Below, piece after piece: positions 54,162 to 63,427 of a stretch of DNA of 64,000 bases. A program made the translations under genes and the position numbers. The stretch is from Polaromonas vacuolata. GTDB lineage: Bacteria; Pseudomonadota; Gammaproteobacteria; Burkholderiales; Burkholderiaceae_C. The notes under the pieces are model-generated. The model had not been told where the DNA came from. It worked only from the letters and a program-made list of their open reading frames with translations, and ran no database searches. Where the stretch lies: the NCBI RefSeq assembly GCF_012584515.1, contig NZ_CP051461.1, positions 604,001 through 668,000 of the forward strand, read 5' to 3'. The first letter of the stretch is position 1, and every line of letters begins with the position of its first letter.

Positions 54162-55124
54162 TTGAACAATATTTCAGATCAAGAAATCAATACAGTTAAA
54201 GAAGACAGCGCCCAGCAATTGGAAAATAAAAAAGCCAAGCAAAGCGCAATGACTACCGGCTTGGTATTAGCCGTGCTGGGCGCGATTGGGTTTAGCGGCA
54301 AAGCCATCATCGTCAAGCTGGCCTATCGCTACGATGTGGATGCGGTCACCTTGATCATGCTGCGCATGCTGTTTTCCTTGCCGGTGTTTGTGTTGATGGC
54401 TTGGTGGGCCAGCCGCGGCAAAGCGGCTCTCACACGCAAAGACTGGATAGGCGTAGCTTGGTTGGGTTTTACCGGTTATTACTTAGCGAGTTTTTTAGAC
54501 TTTGCTGGCTTGGCCTACATCAGCGCATCGCTTGAGCGCTTAATTCTCTACCTCAATCCCACGCTGGTGATGATCATGGGTTTGGTGCTTTACAAACGCA
54601 AAGTGACTAGGCCGCAAATACTCGGTATGGCGCTGAGTTACTGCGGCGTAGTGTTGGTGTTTGGTCACGAGATTTCAAGCCTAGGCAGCAGAGCTGCATG
54701 GGGCGCACTGCTGGTGTTTTTGAGCGCGATCAGCTATGCGGTTTATTTGGTTTACAGCGGCGAGATGGTGCGACGTTTAGGCTCACTCAGACTGGTGGGG
54801 CTGGCCAGCACTGTTGCTTGTGTATTGTGCCTATTACAGTTTGTCATCCTCATGCCTTTAAGCGCAGCACTGGTCGCGCCTGAAGTGGTTTGGTTGTCTA
54901 TTCTTAACGCTGCGCTATGCACTGTGGCACCGGTACTTATGGTGATGATGGCGATTGAGCGCATAGGCGCGAGTGCTGCGGCGCAGACCGGAATGGTGGG
55001 GCCACTGTCAACTATCTTGATGAGTGTACTGATTTTGGGCGAGCCGTTTACGGTCTGGATTGCCGTGGGAACACTGCTGGTGATCACCGGTATTTTTGTT
55101 TTTACCCGATCTGCGCGGCGCTGA
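54162..55124 (+). CDS. EamA/DMT-family transporter
   Basis: Ten-helix drug/metabolite transporter, 320 aa if started at TTG 54162, or 291 aa from ATG 54249 (MTTGLVLAVLG, directly before the first helix). The residues before that ATG are charged and could be a genuine cytoplasmic lead. Two EamA repeats are visible, the second ending near GTLLVITGIFVF. It is the second gene after the GGT-family gene and probably co-transcribed. Substrate unknown. Confidence 0.87.
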   Translation: MNNISDQEINTVKEDSAQQLENKKAKQSAMTTGLVLAVLGAIGFSGKAIIVKLAYRYDVDAVTLIMLRMLFSLPVFVLMAWWASRGKAALTRKDWIGVAWLGFTGYYLASFLDFAGLAYISASLERLILYLNPTLVMIMGLVLYKRKVTRPQILGMALSYCGVVLVFGHEISSLGSRAAWGALLVFLSAISYAVYLVYSGEMVRRLGSLRLVGLASTVACVLCLLQFVILMPLSAALVAPEVVWLSILNAALCTVAPVLMVMMAIERIGASAAAQTGMVGPLSTILMSVLILGEPFTVWIAVGTLLVITGIFVFTRSARR

Positions 55125-55148
55125 CTAAGACAGTCTAACTAAGACGTG

Positions 55149-55878
55149 CTAGATAAGCACTTTTGCTGCTTGTGAAAGCTGAGTTTGCAAGGTTGGTGAT
55201 AGCGGTAGTTTTAGCGTTTGGAGTGCAGTTTGTATCGCCAATAATTGGGGCTGAGTTAACGTTTCAAATGCGAGATAGTTGCCTAGCTTTTGAATCAATT
55301 CCTCCTTTGAGTCATCCATTTCTTGACGCGACTCCTGCGTTGCACCATCTGTGACCGCGCCCCACAGTTGGTTGTGCTGATCTAACTCTTTTTGTATCGT
55401 TGACAGCTTCACAAAATCATCGACAAACTGGTCTGTGTGTGTGGGTTTCGCAGTCATGAGCATTATTTGTGCGCTGTCGATCCAGTTTTTCTCAAGCCTG
55501 TCGCTAAAGACTGACGATAAGCCTGAGATCATGCGTTGCATAGTAAAAGTATCTTCCTTAAAGACGCCTTCTGCATCCAGACTTTTAAGCTCTTTGCTTG
55601 AAAGAAAACGTAAAAAATTACTCGTATTAACCGCTGATTCTTGCGAGTCCTCGGCGCTGGTTAAAAATTGTTCAAAGCTAGACACCAATAAGCTGCTGCG
55701 CAGTTTTAGTCTTTCTTCAGCGCTGCCTATCAGTAGACCGTCGCGTAATAATTTAGCGTCTGCTTCAAAACATAATTCTTTATAAATCGAATGAACTTTG
55801 TCGTCTGTTTTGCCGTCGTTTTTAGCGGCTATAGCAATTGCATCTTCTATCAAAATTTTAAAATCTTTTGATTTGACT
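55149..55878 (-). pseudogene. 3' fragment of a helical protein gene cut by IS30 copy 4
   Basis: About 243 codons, open from the IS edge to a TAA at 55149. The product is helical and soluble (KDFKILIEDAIAIAAKND, later QLWGAVTDGATQESRQ), with no recognised family. It has no start of its own. An ATG inside the IS end at 55967 would give a 272-aa hybrid using a frame of the IS not used by the transposase. It is not in frame with the gene fragment on the other side of the IS, so the two are probably remains of different genes or of one gene with a deletion. Confidence 0.65.
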
Positions 55879-56967
55879 GGCGGATTCAAGCTTGAAGTGC
55901 AACCGTATGCTGATAGGACTCTAACTGTTCCATAAAAACCTGATGCGGCGTTCGATACCCTAAACATTTTCTAGGACGATGATTGAGCCTGTGCATCGCT
56001 AAAGCAATGTCATCGTCGGTGATGCAATTAAAGCGCATCCCCTTTGGGAAAAACTGGCGAATCAAACCGTTCATATTCTCGTTTGCCCCACGCTCCCACG
56101 AGGCGTATGGATGGGCGAAAAAGAAATCTGCACTCAGCGCAGAAGCTATTCGTTCATGCTGAGAAAATTCCTTGCCGTTATCTGTCGTGAGTGTGTGCAC
56201 GCAATGAGCGAATGGTTTAAGTAAAGTGATTAACGCGTCCCCTACGGCTTGCGCTGTTTTGAATGGCACGTGGAAAATTATTGAATACCGAGAGACACGC
56301 TCGTTAATCGTCACTAGGGCTTGCTTCTGCCCGGCACCAATCACCAGATCAGCCTCCCAGTCGCCAAAGCGCGCACGCTCAAGCACGATGGCGGGTCGCA
56401 GTTCTATTGAGACCTGGCGAGAGATGGTGCCGCGCCGTTCACGGCCGCTGCTGCGTTTTTTTCGCGTCTTCTGGCAACGCAGTGTTTTATGCAAGGTGCC
56501 GCCCGCGCGTTTGTCAGCGTAGATGTACTGGTAAATGCTCTCATAGCTAACACCGGGTTGGCATCGAGCTTCGAGGTGGCCGCTGATTTGTTCGGGGCTC
56601 CAAGCCTCAGCCAACTTTTCCTCCACTACAGCCCATGTCGAGTCAGCAACTCTAGGACTGTTGGCGCAGGCAAGTCTACGTTCTTGGGCTTTGTCATTTG
56701 CCTGCTTAGGGCGATAGCCTCGTAGACCGCGGTTACGACGCAACTCACGGCTGATGCTCGATTTATCACGGTCCATCATTTTTGCAATTTCACTTTGATT
56801 GAAGTTTGCTTTGACGAGGATTGCAATCTGGTAACGTTCGTCACGGGTGAGGTGTGTGTAAATCATTCTGGGCAACTTTGACTTGGTAGTCGGGAAGCTT
56901 GGATGCTCTCACATCTCACCCACCCGTACGGTTAATTTCAAAGTTGCACTTCAGACTTGAATCCGCG
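55879..56967 (-). mobile_element. IS30-family element, copy 4 (diverged, mismatched target duplication)
   Basis: 1089 bp, minus orientation. It differs from the other copies at more than a dozen positions. The flanking triplets are ACT (55876-55878) and ATT (56968-56970), not identical. This suggests an older insertion with a mutation, or recombination between two copies that deleted the DNA between them. Confidence 0.92.
55886..56866 (-). CDS. IS30-family transposase (copy 4)
   Basis: Full-length frame with DDE motifs intact. Changes against copy 1 include Arg-Cys for Ser-His after GHLEA, Ala for Asp in the RPxIVLERA stretch, Arg in GTISRQV, and Ser for Ala after NGKEF. Possibly still functional, but clearly the oldest of the four. 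Confidence 0.93.
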   Translation of the reverse strand: MIYTHLTRDERYQIAILVKANFNQSEIAKMMDRDKSSISRELRRNRGLRGYRPKQANDKAQERRLACANSPRVADSTWAVVEEKLAEAWSPEQISGHLEARCQPGVSYESIYQYIYADKRAGGTLHKTLRCQKTRKKRSSGRERRGTISRQVSIELRPAIVLERARFGDWEADLVIGAGQKQALVTINERVSRYSIIFHVPFKTAQAVGDALITLLKPFAHCVHTLTTDNGKEFSQHERIASALSADFFFAHPYASWERGANENMNGLIRQFFPKGMRFNCITDDDIALAMHRLNHRPRKCLGYRTPHQVFMEQLESYQHTVALQA

Positions 56968-57897
56968 ATTCATAAACATAGTCTTGCTTAGTATTTCCGG
57001 GGGTATGTATTTCAAGGGACAGTTGCCTTCTTTTACCGCTAATTCATACATTTCAGCGGTACGCATATGTGGTTGTAAAAACGCAATCAGTTGGCTGTTT
57101 CCCATGACTTGTGCCAAAGCTAACTGATACATTTTTTCTGTGCGCTTGTTTTCTGGCACATACGCTATAGCCATAATGTTGTTGGCTACGGCTGCATCCC
57201 GCAACGCTGGCGTATGAAATTGTGGTTTTATTTTTCCAAGCGCTAAACCGTTGCTTTTCACCGCGATCATGGCCAAATCAGCACCCAAACTTGTATGGGC
57301 TTCTTCCCGAAATTTTCTTGGAATATGCGGCCATGCCAAGCCGTTTTGCTTTAATGCGGCTTTGCATATGTTTAAGTCTCGCATCCCCATAGGCAGAGTT
57401 GATAACACCATTGCGTTAAGGCTGACCATAGTCATCAACATAGATTTAGGAATGCGGTTGTCTATAGATTTATTGTCGCGACTGCTTATCCATACCCTGT
57501 TGAGAGACTGAAATTGATCGCCACAAAAACTGGCCATCAAAGGAAAAAATTCTTTTGGAATAGCATTAAACGTTGGCTTACTAGAAGCACTAGAAGCACT
57601 AGAAGCACTAGAATTTTTGCTGTCCAATATTTCAACGTTATGCAGTCTGGGTGTTTGCGGACTTAGCGCAATTGCTGTATGGCTGCTTAATGCTGGAGTA
57701 CTGTGGCGGCTAGTGGCTAACAATTCATTTGAGCGTGGATTCTCGGGCGCTAGCGAAATAACGGGTGAAATCACTGGCTGCATCACCGGCGACAGCATTG
57801 GCGACAGCACTGGCGCTATTGGCGTTATTGGCGTAATAACTGGTGAATTACTCTGTGTTGTAGGGGCGGTGGCAATGTGTAGATTTACAGGATTCAT
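56968..57897 (-). pseudogene. DUF4116-like repeat protein, putative effector, 3' end lost at IS30 copy 4
   Basis: 310 native codons, then the frame runs into the IS and stops after nine more (RGFKSEVQL). N-terminus MNPVNLHIATA, then a Pro/Ile/Val repeat-like stretch and a Ser-rich linker (NSSASSASSASSK) encoded by 9-bp repeats, then a helical domain. The C-terminal part has repeats such as AVANNIMAIAYVPENKRTEK and YELAVKEGNCPLKYIPPEI. This pattern belongs to the DUF4116 type of repeat found in effector-like proteins. There is no Sec or Tat signal. It shares the Met-Asn-Pro start and Ser linker with the two armadillo-like proteins 30 kb away. Confidence 0.7.
57586..57621 (-). repeat. 9-bp tandem repeats in the DUF4116-like gene
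   Basis: Four copies of ctagaagca on the + strand, encoding Ser-Ser-Ala steps of the linker. Same period and position in the protein as the repeats in the armadillo-like genes. Confidence 0.75.
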
Positions 57898-58510
57898 TTG
57901 CTATTCCTTTCGGTTTGTCATTCACTACGCTTTTTATGTGTGAGCACTGTGCAGTGCAAGTTTTGAAGCATGACTTTTCATTTCAAACACTATTGACCGA
58001 TGTCAGGTTTTTAGACTTTATTTATATAGTCTCAAAATAGTACAAAAAGTAATGTAAATAGTATTGACTAATTGATCTGTGCGTGACGCGGTACTTTCCC
58101 TTAGTACTTTCATGTGGCTAAAGCTTGCGCGCTTGTGTGTCGCTACGCCTTTAGTAACTGTTTTGCTGGGGCTTATTGGGAAATTAGATGTTGACTTTAT
58201 TGCGGCCCGTTTTGCGTGTCTGGCATCGCTTAGCTTTGTGTTTGCGGGTCTGTTTAAGCGGGGAAAGTTACAGTCATGCGTAATACTTTTTAAACTTATC
58301 TCACACTAGGCGCGTCATTCCTCGGCACATATCTCGATCGGTATTTGCCGGCCTACATTGGTGCGATGATTGCGTTGGCCGCAGTCTTTCGTTGACTGCT
58401 TGAGTTAGGCTCCTACTTTTTCTTGCAATCTTGATGCGTCGTTTCATAAAACGATTTTTCTAATTGCCTCTCTTAATTAACAGCGGTTTCACCGCATAAA
58501 AAGGCTTTAT
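57898..58510. other. Stretch without a supported gene upstream of the SDR gene
   Basis: The first 180 bp are AT-rich and may hold the promoter of the DUF4116-like gene. A + frame at 58079-58309 would encode a 76-aa hydrophobic peptide (LARLCVATPLVTVLLGLIG), and a later frame reads FLGTYLDRYLPAYIGAMIAL to a stop at 58396. Together these look like a decayed membrane-protein gene, not a working one. Confidence 0.5.
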
Positions 58511-59305
58511 ATGGATTTAGGTATTTCAGGCAAATGGGCATTGGTTTGCGGCGCTAGCAAGGGTCTGGGTCTGGGTTGTGCACAAGCACTGGTTAAAGAG
58601 GGTGTGCACGTGTTGGTAGTTGCGCGTGGCGTTGAGCTTCTCTCGGCTTCAGTACAAGCAATGCTGGCCGATACCAGCCGCCCTACCGGCACAGAAGTGC
58701 TGTTTGTTGCCGCTGACATCACCACTACTGAAGGTCGTGCTGCTGTATTTGCCGTGCGCCGCGAGTTTGATATTGTTGTGACCAATGCTGGCGGTCCGCC
58801 TCCCGGTGACTTTAGGGATTGGGACAGGGAGGCGTGGATTAAAGCGGTCGACGCCAATATGCTCACGCCGATAGAGCTGATTAAGGCCACTGTTGACGGT
58901 ATGGCTGCGCGTGGCTTTGGCCGCATCATCAACATCACATCTAGCTCGGTCAAAGCGCCTATTGATATTTTGGGTTTATCCAACGGTGCGCGCAGTGGTT
59001 TGACTGGTTTTGTCGCGGGTGTGGCGCGCAGCGGCTTGGCCGCCAAAGGTGTGACGATTAATAATTTACTGCCCGGTGCGTTTGATACCGACCGTCTGCG
59101 CGGCACCATGAGTGGTGCGGCTGCTAAGTCTGGCAAACCGATTGAAGAGGTCATGGATGCTCGGCGAAAAAATATTCCGGCGCAGCGTTTTGGCAACCCG
59201 CAAGAGTTCGGTGCGATTTGCGCCTTTTTGTGCAGCACCCACGCGGGCTATATGACGGGTCAAAATGTGCTGGCCGATGGCGGTGCTTTCTCTGGAACGT
59301 TTTAA
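58511..59305 (+). CDS. Short-chain dehydrogenase/reductase family protein
   Basis: A 264-aa Rossmann-fold oxidoreductase. The cofactor loop is CGASKGLGLGCAQAL and the NAG motif is NAGGPPPGDF. The catalytic Ser lies in NITSSSVKAP. Where YxxxK is expected the sequence reads LSNGARSG, so Tyr and Lys appear replaced by Ser and Arg. This atypical active site is known to me in a subgroup labelled 3-oxoacyl-ACP-reductase-like, and activity may be altered. The C-terminus has the usual substrate loop and GGAFSGTF end. Confidence 0.87.
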   Translation: MDLGISGKWALVCGASKGLGLGCAQALVKEGVHVLVVARGVELLSASVQAMLADTSRPTGTEVLFVAADITTTEGRAAVFAVRREFDIVVTNAGGPPPGDFRDWDREAWIKAVDANMLTPIELIKATVDGMAARGFGRIINITSSSVKAPIDILGLSNGARSGLTGFVAGVARSGLAAKGVTINNLLPGAFDTDRLRGTMSGAAAKSGKPIEEVMDARRKNIPAQRFGNPQEFGAICAFLCSTHAGYMTGQNVLADGGAFSGTF

Positions 59306-59377
59306 CTTTTGAGGTAGTCTTTGTTAGCCATGGCACCCGGCCCAAACTGGGCGCTTTAATAGCGCAAAATAGCAGGC

Positions 59378-60229
59378 ATGAAACCACCTAAAAGATTGCA
59401 AGCACTGATTGAAGAAGGTCTGATAGATACAGTCGTCAGGCAGTTAATGAGCGGTAAAGAAGCGACGGTTTTCGTGGTTCGCTGCGGCGACGAAACGCGC
59501 TGTGCCAAGGTCTACAAAGAAGCCACTGAACGCAGTTTTCGTCAAGCGGTGGACTACACCGAAAATCGTAAAGTTAAAAATACCCGTCAAGCCAGAGCCA
59601 TGGCTAAGGGCACTCGCTTTGGCCGTCAAGCACAAGAAGCGGCTTGGCAAAGCGCTGAGGTTGATGCGCTTTATCGTTTGGCTGATGCTGGTGTGCGGGT
59701 GCCTAAACCGTATAACTTTTGTGATGGCGTGCTCATCATGGAGTTGGTGACGGATGAGAATGGGGACGCCGCCCCTCGCCTAAACGACGTGGCCTTTAGC
59801 CCTGAGCAAGCGCGCCGTCATCACGCTACTTTGTTGCTGGAGGTTGTGCGCATGTTGTGCGCTGGCGTTGTGCATGGCGACTTGTCTGAGTTTAATATTC
59901 TGCTCGGCCATGAGTCGGGTGTGGACTGCCCAGTGATTATTGATTTACCCCAAGCCGTGGATGCGGCCGGCAACAACCACGCCAGCCGTATGCTGCTGCG
60001 TGATGTGGCTAATTTGCGCGCCTATTTCACCCAGTTTGCGCCTGAACTGCGCAGCACTGATTACGGCTTAGAGATATGGGACTTGTATCAGCGCGGCGTT
60101 TTACAAACGGAGAGTGTGCTGACGGGGCGCTTTGTGCAGCAAGCAGGCAGCGTAGACATGCGCAGTGTGATGCGCGAGATTGATGACGCGAGAGATGAAG
60201 AAAGTGCACGCCTTATTCGCATGGGCTAG
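59378..60229 (+). CDS. RIO-type serine kinase
   Basis: A 283-aa protein kinase of the bacterial RIO1-like group. The flexible loop SGKEATVFVV replaces the glycine loop, the catalytic Lys is in CAKVYKEA, the catalytic loop is VHGDLSEFNILL and the metal-binding Asp is in VIIDLPQAVD. RIO kinases in archaea and eukaryotes act in ribosome maturation; the bacterial role is little known. Single gene, followed by a 2-hydroxyacid dehydrogenase. Confidence 0.9.
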   Translation: MKPPKRLQALIEEGLIDTVVRQLMSGKEATVFVVRCGDETRCAKVYKEATERSFRQAVDYTENRKVKNTRQARAMAKGTRFGRQAQEAAWQSAEVDALYRLADAGVRVPKPYNFCDGVLIMELVTDENGDAAPRLNDVAFSPEQARRHHATLLLEVVRMLCAGVVHGDLSEFNILLGHESGVDCPVIIDLPQAVDAAGNNHASRMLLRDVANLRAYFTQFAPELRSTDYGLEIWDLYQRGVLQTESVLTGRFVQQAGSVDMRSVMREIDDARDEESARLIRMG

Positions 60230-60287
60230 GCGCATGGACTAGGTATTTATCGCAGTGAAGAATGAATAAAAAATACTAAGAATGCAT

Positions 60288-61256
60288 ATGAATTTTAAAG
60301 TTTTGGTTACTGCAACCGAACTGGCCACAGAGGGATTGGTTCTACTTGAACAAGCTGGCGCTAAAGTGATCTACATGCAGGAACCCGAAAGCACGCATGA
60401 GCTAAGCCTTATTTTGGCCAGCCAAGCCGTAGACGCCATCATCGCCAGAACCGTGACTATTTCTGCTGAGGCTATGGCTAAAAGCTGCACGCTAAAAGTG
60501 ATTTCTAAGCACGGTGTAGGTTTCAACAATATTGATGTGGCGGCCGCGACAGCGCTGGGCATACCGGTTTTTTTTACACCCGGTGTGAACGCCGCATCGG
60601 TGGCTGAAATGACCATAGGTTTATTGCTGGCTGCGGCGCGACGTATCAGTTGGATGGATAAAGAAGTGCATGCTGGCCGCTGGTCGCGATTGCAACACGG
60701 CATAGAGCTGCAAGGCAAAACCATAGGCTTGGTGGGTCTGGGTCAAGTCGGAAGGCGCGTTGCCCTTGTCTGCCAAGCGCTAGGCATGCGGGTGCTGGCT
60801 TTTAGCCCTTCGCTCAAAACTAGTCCGCTGCATGGGGTTGAACTTTGCGCGTCACTAGCGCAACTGCTTCAAACCAGCGATGTGCTCAGCTTGCATTTGC
60901 CGCTGACGGCGCAAAACAAAAACCTGTTGGGTGCGGCGCAATTTGCACTCATGCCGCGCGGCGCTATTTTGATCAATACGGCGCGCGGTGAATTGGTCAA
61001 TGAAGTCGCACTGGCCGAAGCTTTGCAAACCGGTCAGTTGTTTGCAGCAGGCATTGACACCACGGTGCAAGAACCCTTGCCTGATGGCAGTGCGCTGCGG
61101 GGTTTGCAAAATTTGGTGATCACGCCGCATGTGGCTGCCTCTACTCCAGCGGCGCTGGCGGGCATGGCCAGTGGTGCGGCGCGCAATTTGTTAGATTTTT
61201 TGCGCGGTCAATCCATGCAACATGCAGCCTGCGCTAATCGTCAAGTGCTGCGTTAA
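60288..61256 (+). CDS. D-2-hydroxyacid dehydrogenase (phosphoglycerate dehydrogenase-like)
   Basis: About 322 aa; ATG 60288 and ATG 60282 are both possible, and the later one has TAAG at the better distance. The NAD-binding motif is GLVGLGQVGRR. Catalytic residues are Arg in NTARGELVNE and His in ITPHVAAST, with a Glu in between expected near VQEPLP. It oxidises or reduces a D-2-hydroxy acid. It converges on the EamA gene with only 2 bp between the stops. Confidence 0.88.
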   Translation: MNFKVLVTATELATEGLVLLEQAGAKVIYMQEPESTHELSLILASQAVDAIIARTVTISAEAMAKSCTLKVISKHGVGFNNIDVAAATALGIPVFFTPGVNAASVAEMTIGLLLAAARRISWMDKEVHAGRWSRLQHGIELQGKTIGLVGLGQVGRRVALVCQALGMRVLAFSPSLKTSPLHGVELCASLAQLLQTSDVLSLHLPLTAQNKNLLGAAQFALMPRGAILINTARGELVNEVALAEALQTGQLFAAGIDTTVQEPLPDGSALRGLQNLVITPHVAASTPAALAGMASGAARNLLDFLRGQSMQHAACANRQVLR

Positions 61257-61258
61257 GA

Positions 61259-62173
61259 CTAAGCGCGCACTTTTCGTTGCCGTGACGACAGCACAATTCC
61301 GCCGGCGATCAGCATAAAGGCTAGCGCGTGAAAGAGTTGCGGCATCTCGCCGAGAAACGCGGCTGACAGCAAAGCGGTAAACAGTGGCGCGAGATTAGAG
61401 AAAAATCCTGCAACTGCCGGTCCAACCCGCTGCACGCCCAGACCCCAGCAGCGATAAGCAATCACCGCCGGGCCGACCGCAATATAGAGCAGGGCGGTGA
61501 TCAGTGGCCAACCCCAACTGATGCTGGCTGGCGTTAAGGTCCACTCAGCGCCGGCAAACAGGCCTGACCAGAATAGGCCAAACACAATTTGTCCTATCAG
61601 TAGCGCAGCCCAGTTGCTGCGAATGTCGTCTGGCGCTTTGGCGAGAGACAGCATCCAGTTATAAAACGCCCAAGACAAAGTGGCGAGCAGCACATAAAAG
61701 TCGCCCGGCACCAAGCGAATTTGCGTCAGCAAAGTCCAGTCACCGCGAGACAGCACGACCAGCACGCCCGCCACAGACAGCGCCGCGCCGCCCAATTGCT
61801 GACGGCGAATGCGCTGGCCGAAAAACACTGCACCCACCAGCAGCATCCACACTGGAATGCTGGAAGCGACCAGCGTCACATTCAGCGCTGTGGAGGTTTT
61901 TAGCGCCAAGTATTGCAGTGAGTTGTAGCAACCCACACCGAGCAGACCTAACAACGCAAAATGCCGCCAAGCGGGCCACAGACTGCTGCTGCTCCTGAGC
62001 ACGCGCCAGCCCAGCGGCAGCAATATCAACAAGGCCAGCACCCAGCGAATAAAGTTCAGCGTCATGGGCGGCACCAGACCGCTGACCAGTCTGCCAACGA
62101 CTGCATTGCCAGCCCAGAGCAATGGCGGCACGATTAACAGGGCGGCAGTGCCGGGAGTCAGTCTTTGGTTCAT
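61259..62173 (-). CDS. EamA/DMT-family transporter
   Basis: A 304-aa ten-helix transporter with two EamA repeats. It starts MNQRLTPGTAALLIV; the first helix contains the PPLLWAGNAVVGRLV segment typical of the family. The tail is short and basic (SSRQRKVRA). Substrate unknown. It is divergent from the quinone reductase gene with a 127-bp shared upstream region. Confidence 0.88.
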   Translation of the reverse strand: MNQRLTPGTAALLIVPPLLWAGNAVVGRLVSGLVPPMTLNFIRWVLALLILLPLGWRVLRSSSSLWPAWRHFALLGLLGVGCYNSLQYLALKTSTALNVTLVASSIPVWMLLVGAVFFGQRIRRQQLGGAALSVAGVLVVLSRGDWTLLTQIRLVPGDFYVLLATLSWAFYNWMLSLAKAPDDIRSNWAALLIGQIVFGLFWSGLFAGAEWTLTPASISWGWPLITALLYIAVGPAVIAYRCWGLGVQRVGPAVAGFFSNLAPLFTALLSAAFLGEMPQLFHALAFMLIAGGIVLSSRQRKVRA

Positions 62174-62300
62174 ATGGGCTACTCTAACCGCTGTAAGTTC
62201 TGTGCTCGGCAGGCGCTGACGATTCGTGGCAACATAACTGGCCAGTCGTTAGGCCGTCGGCCAACGCATTAAGCAGAGACAAAAAAACAAGGAAATTTCC

Positions 62301-63305
62301 ATGAGTGTTAGCGCATCCACAATCTCCAAAGCCGTTCGTATTGATAAGCATGGTGGTCCTGAAGAGCTCAAGCTAGTTGACGTCGAAGTTGGCGAACCCG
62401 GCCCTGGTGAAATCCGCATTCGCCACAAAGCCATAGGTCTTAACTTCATCGATATCTATCAACGCAGCGGCCTCTACCAGTTGCCCATGCCCTTGCAAAT
62501 GGGTATGGAGGCCTCGGGTGTGATTGAAGCGGTTGGTGAGGGTGTGAGCCACCTTCAAGTGGGTGATCGCGCTGCTTATGCCAGTCAGCCACCGGGTAGT
62601 TACTGCGAACTGCGTGTAATGCCAGCCAAGTGCGTCTGCAAGCTACCCGATGCTATTTCTTTTGAGACCGGTGCGGCCATGATGCTCAAAGGCTTGACCG
62701 CGCAATACCTGCTGCGCCGCACCTTGCCCCAAGGCGGTCTGCAAGCCGGAGATTTCATCTTGTTCCATGCCGCTGCCGGCGGCGTTGGCCTGATCGCCTG
62801 TCAGTGGGCCCGTGCACTCGGTCTGCAACTGATTGGCACGGCGGGATCGGATGAGAAATGTGCGTTGGCCAAGCAAATGGGTGCAGCGCACGTGATTAAT
62901 TATTCGACCGAAGATTTTGTTGCCCGGGTCAAAGAAATCACCGGCGGCAAGGGCGTTAAAGTGGTTTACGACTCGGTCGGTAAAGACACGTTTGACCGCT
63001 CGCTAGACTGTTTGAGCCCGTTTGGTTTGATGGCCAGTTTTGGTAATGCGTCCGGCCCGGTCGCGCCATTCTCGCCCGGTATTCTTGGCCCCAAGGGTTC
63101 CATTTATGTGACGCGCCAGACGCTGTTCTCGCACATCACCACGCGTGAAAACACGCAGGCCATGGCTGATGAATTGTTTGACATGGTGGTTAGCGGCAAG
63201 GTTGAAATTCGTATTGATCAGCGTTTTGCATCCGCCGACGTGGCGCTAGCGCATCGCTCTATGGAAGAGCGCAAGACAACTGGTTGCAGCATTCTCACGC
63301 TGTAG
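62301..63305 (+). CDS. NADPH:quinone reductase (QorA-like, zinc-independent MDR family)
   Basis: A 334-aa medium-chain reductase of the zeta-crystallin type. The N-terminal GroES-like domain contains GLNFIDIYQRSGLY. The cofactor motif is HAAAGGVGLIACQWARALG, and the zinc-ligand residues of alcohol dehydrogenases are absent. It reduces quinones or alkenals with NADPH in the cytoplasm. AAGGAAATTTCC precedes the ATG. It is followed by an inverted repeat and an intrinsic terminator. Confidence 0.9.
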   Translation: MSVSASTISKAVRIDKHGGPEELKLVDVEVGEPGPGEIRIRHKAIGLNFIDIYQRSGLYQLPMPLQMGMEASGVIEAVGEGVSHLQVGDRAAYASQPPGSYCELRVMPAKCVCKLPDAISFETGAAMMLKGLTAQYLLRRTLPQGGLQAGDFILFHAAAGGVGLIACQWARALGLQLIGTAGSDEKCALAKQMGAAHVINYSTEDFVARVKEITGGKGVKVVYDSVGKDTFDRSLDCLSPFGLMASFGNASGPVAPFSPGILGPKGSIYVTRQTLFSHITTRENTQAMADELFDMVVSGKVEIRIDQRFASADVALAHRSMEERKTTGCSILTL

Positions 63306-63316
63306 ACGCTAAGGTC

Positions 63317-63347
63317 TATCCGGTCTGGCCAAGGGCTTGACCGGATA
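63317..63347 (+). repeat. Inverted repeat after the quinone reductase gene
   Basis: Perfect 9-bp arms TATCCGGTC / GACCGGATA with a 13-nt loop, 12 bp past the stop. No T-run follows, so it may be a pause or RNA-stability element. A 14-bp direct repeat, GATTAGTTGGGTGA-like, follows at about 63358-63384. Confidence 0.6.
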
Positions 63348-63405
63348 TCTGGCTAGAGAATTAGTTGGGTGATTAGTTGGGTGAATAGTTAACTAACTAA
63401 CCATC

Positions 63406-63427
63406 AAGCCGTGTTCAACGGCTTTTT
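63406..63427 (+). terminator. Intrinsic terminator after the quinone reductase gene
   Basis: AAGCCGT / ACGGCTT stem, 5-nt loop, then TTT. It overlaps the 3' end of lspA on the other strand and separates the two convergent genes. Confidence 0.7.

Noticed and set aside
55149-55967. A genuine 272-aa gene starting inside IS30 copy 4
   Set aside because: The first 30 residues come from an unused frame of the IS end, also present in the other copies; the rest is a 3' fragment of a cut gene.
58079-58309. A 76-aa membrane protein gene
   Set aside because: No ribosome site, no recognisable family, and neighbouring frames look like decayed coding sequence.
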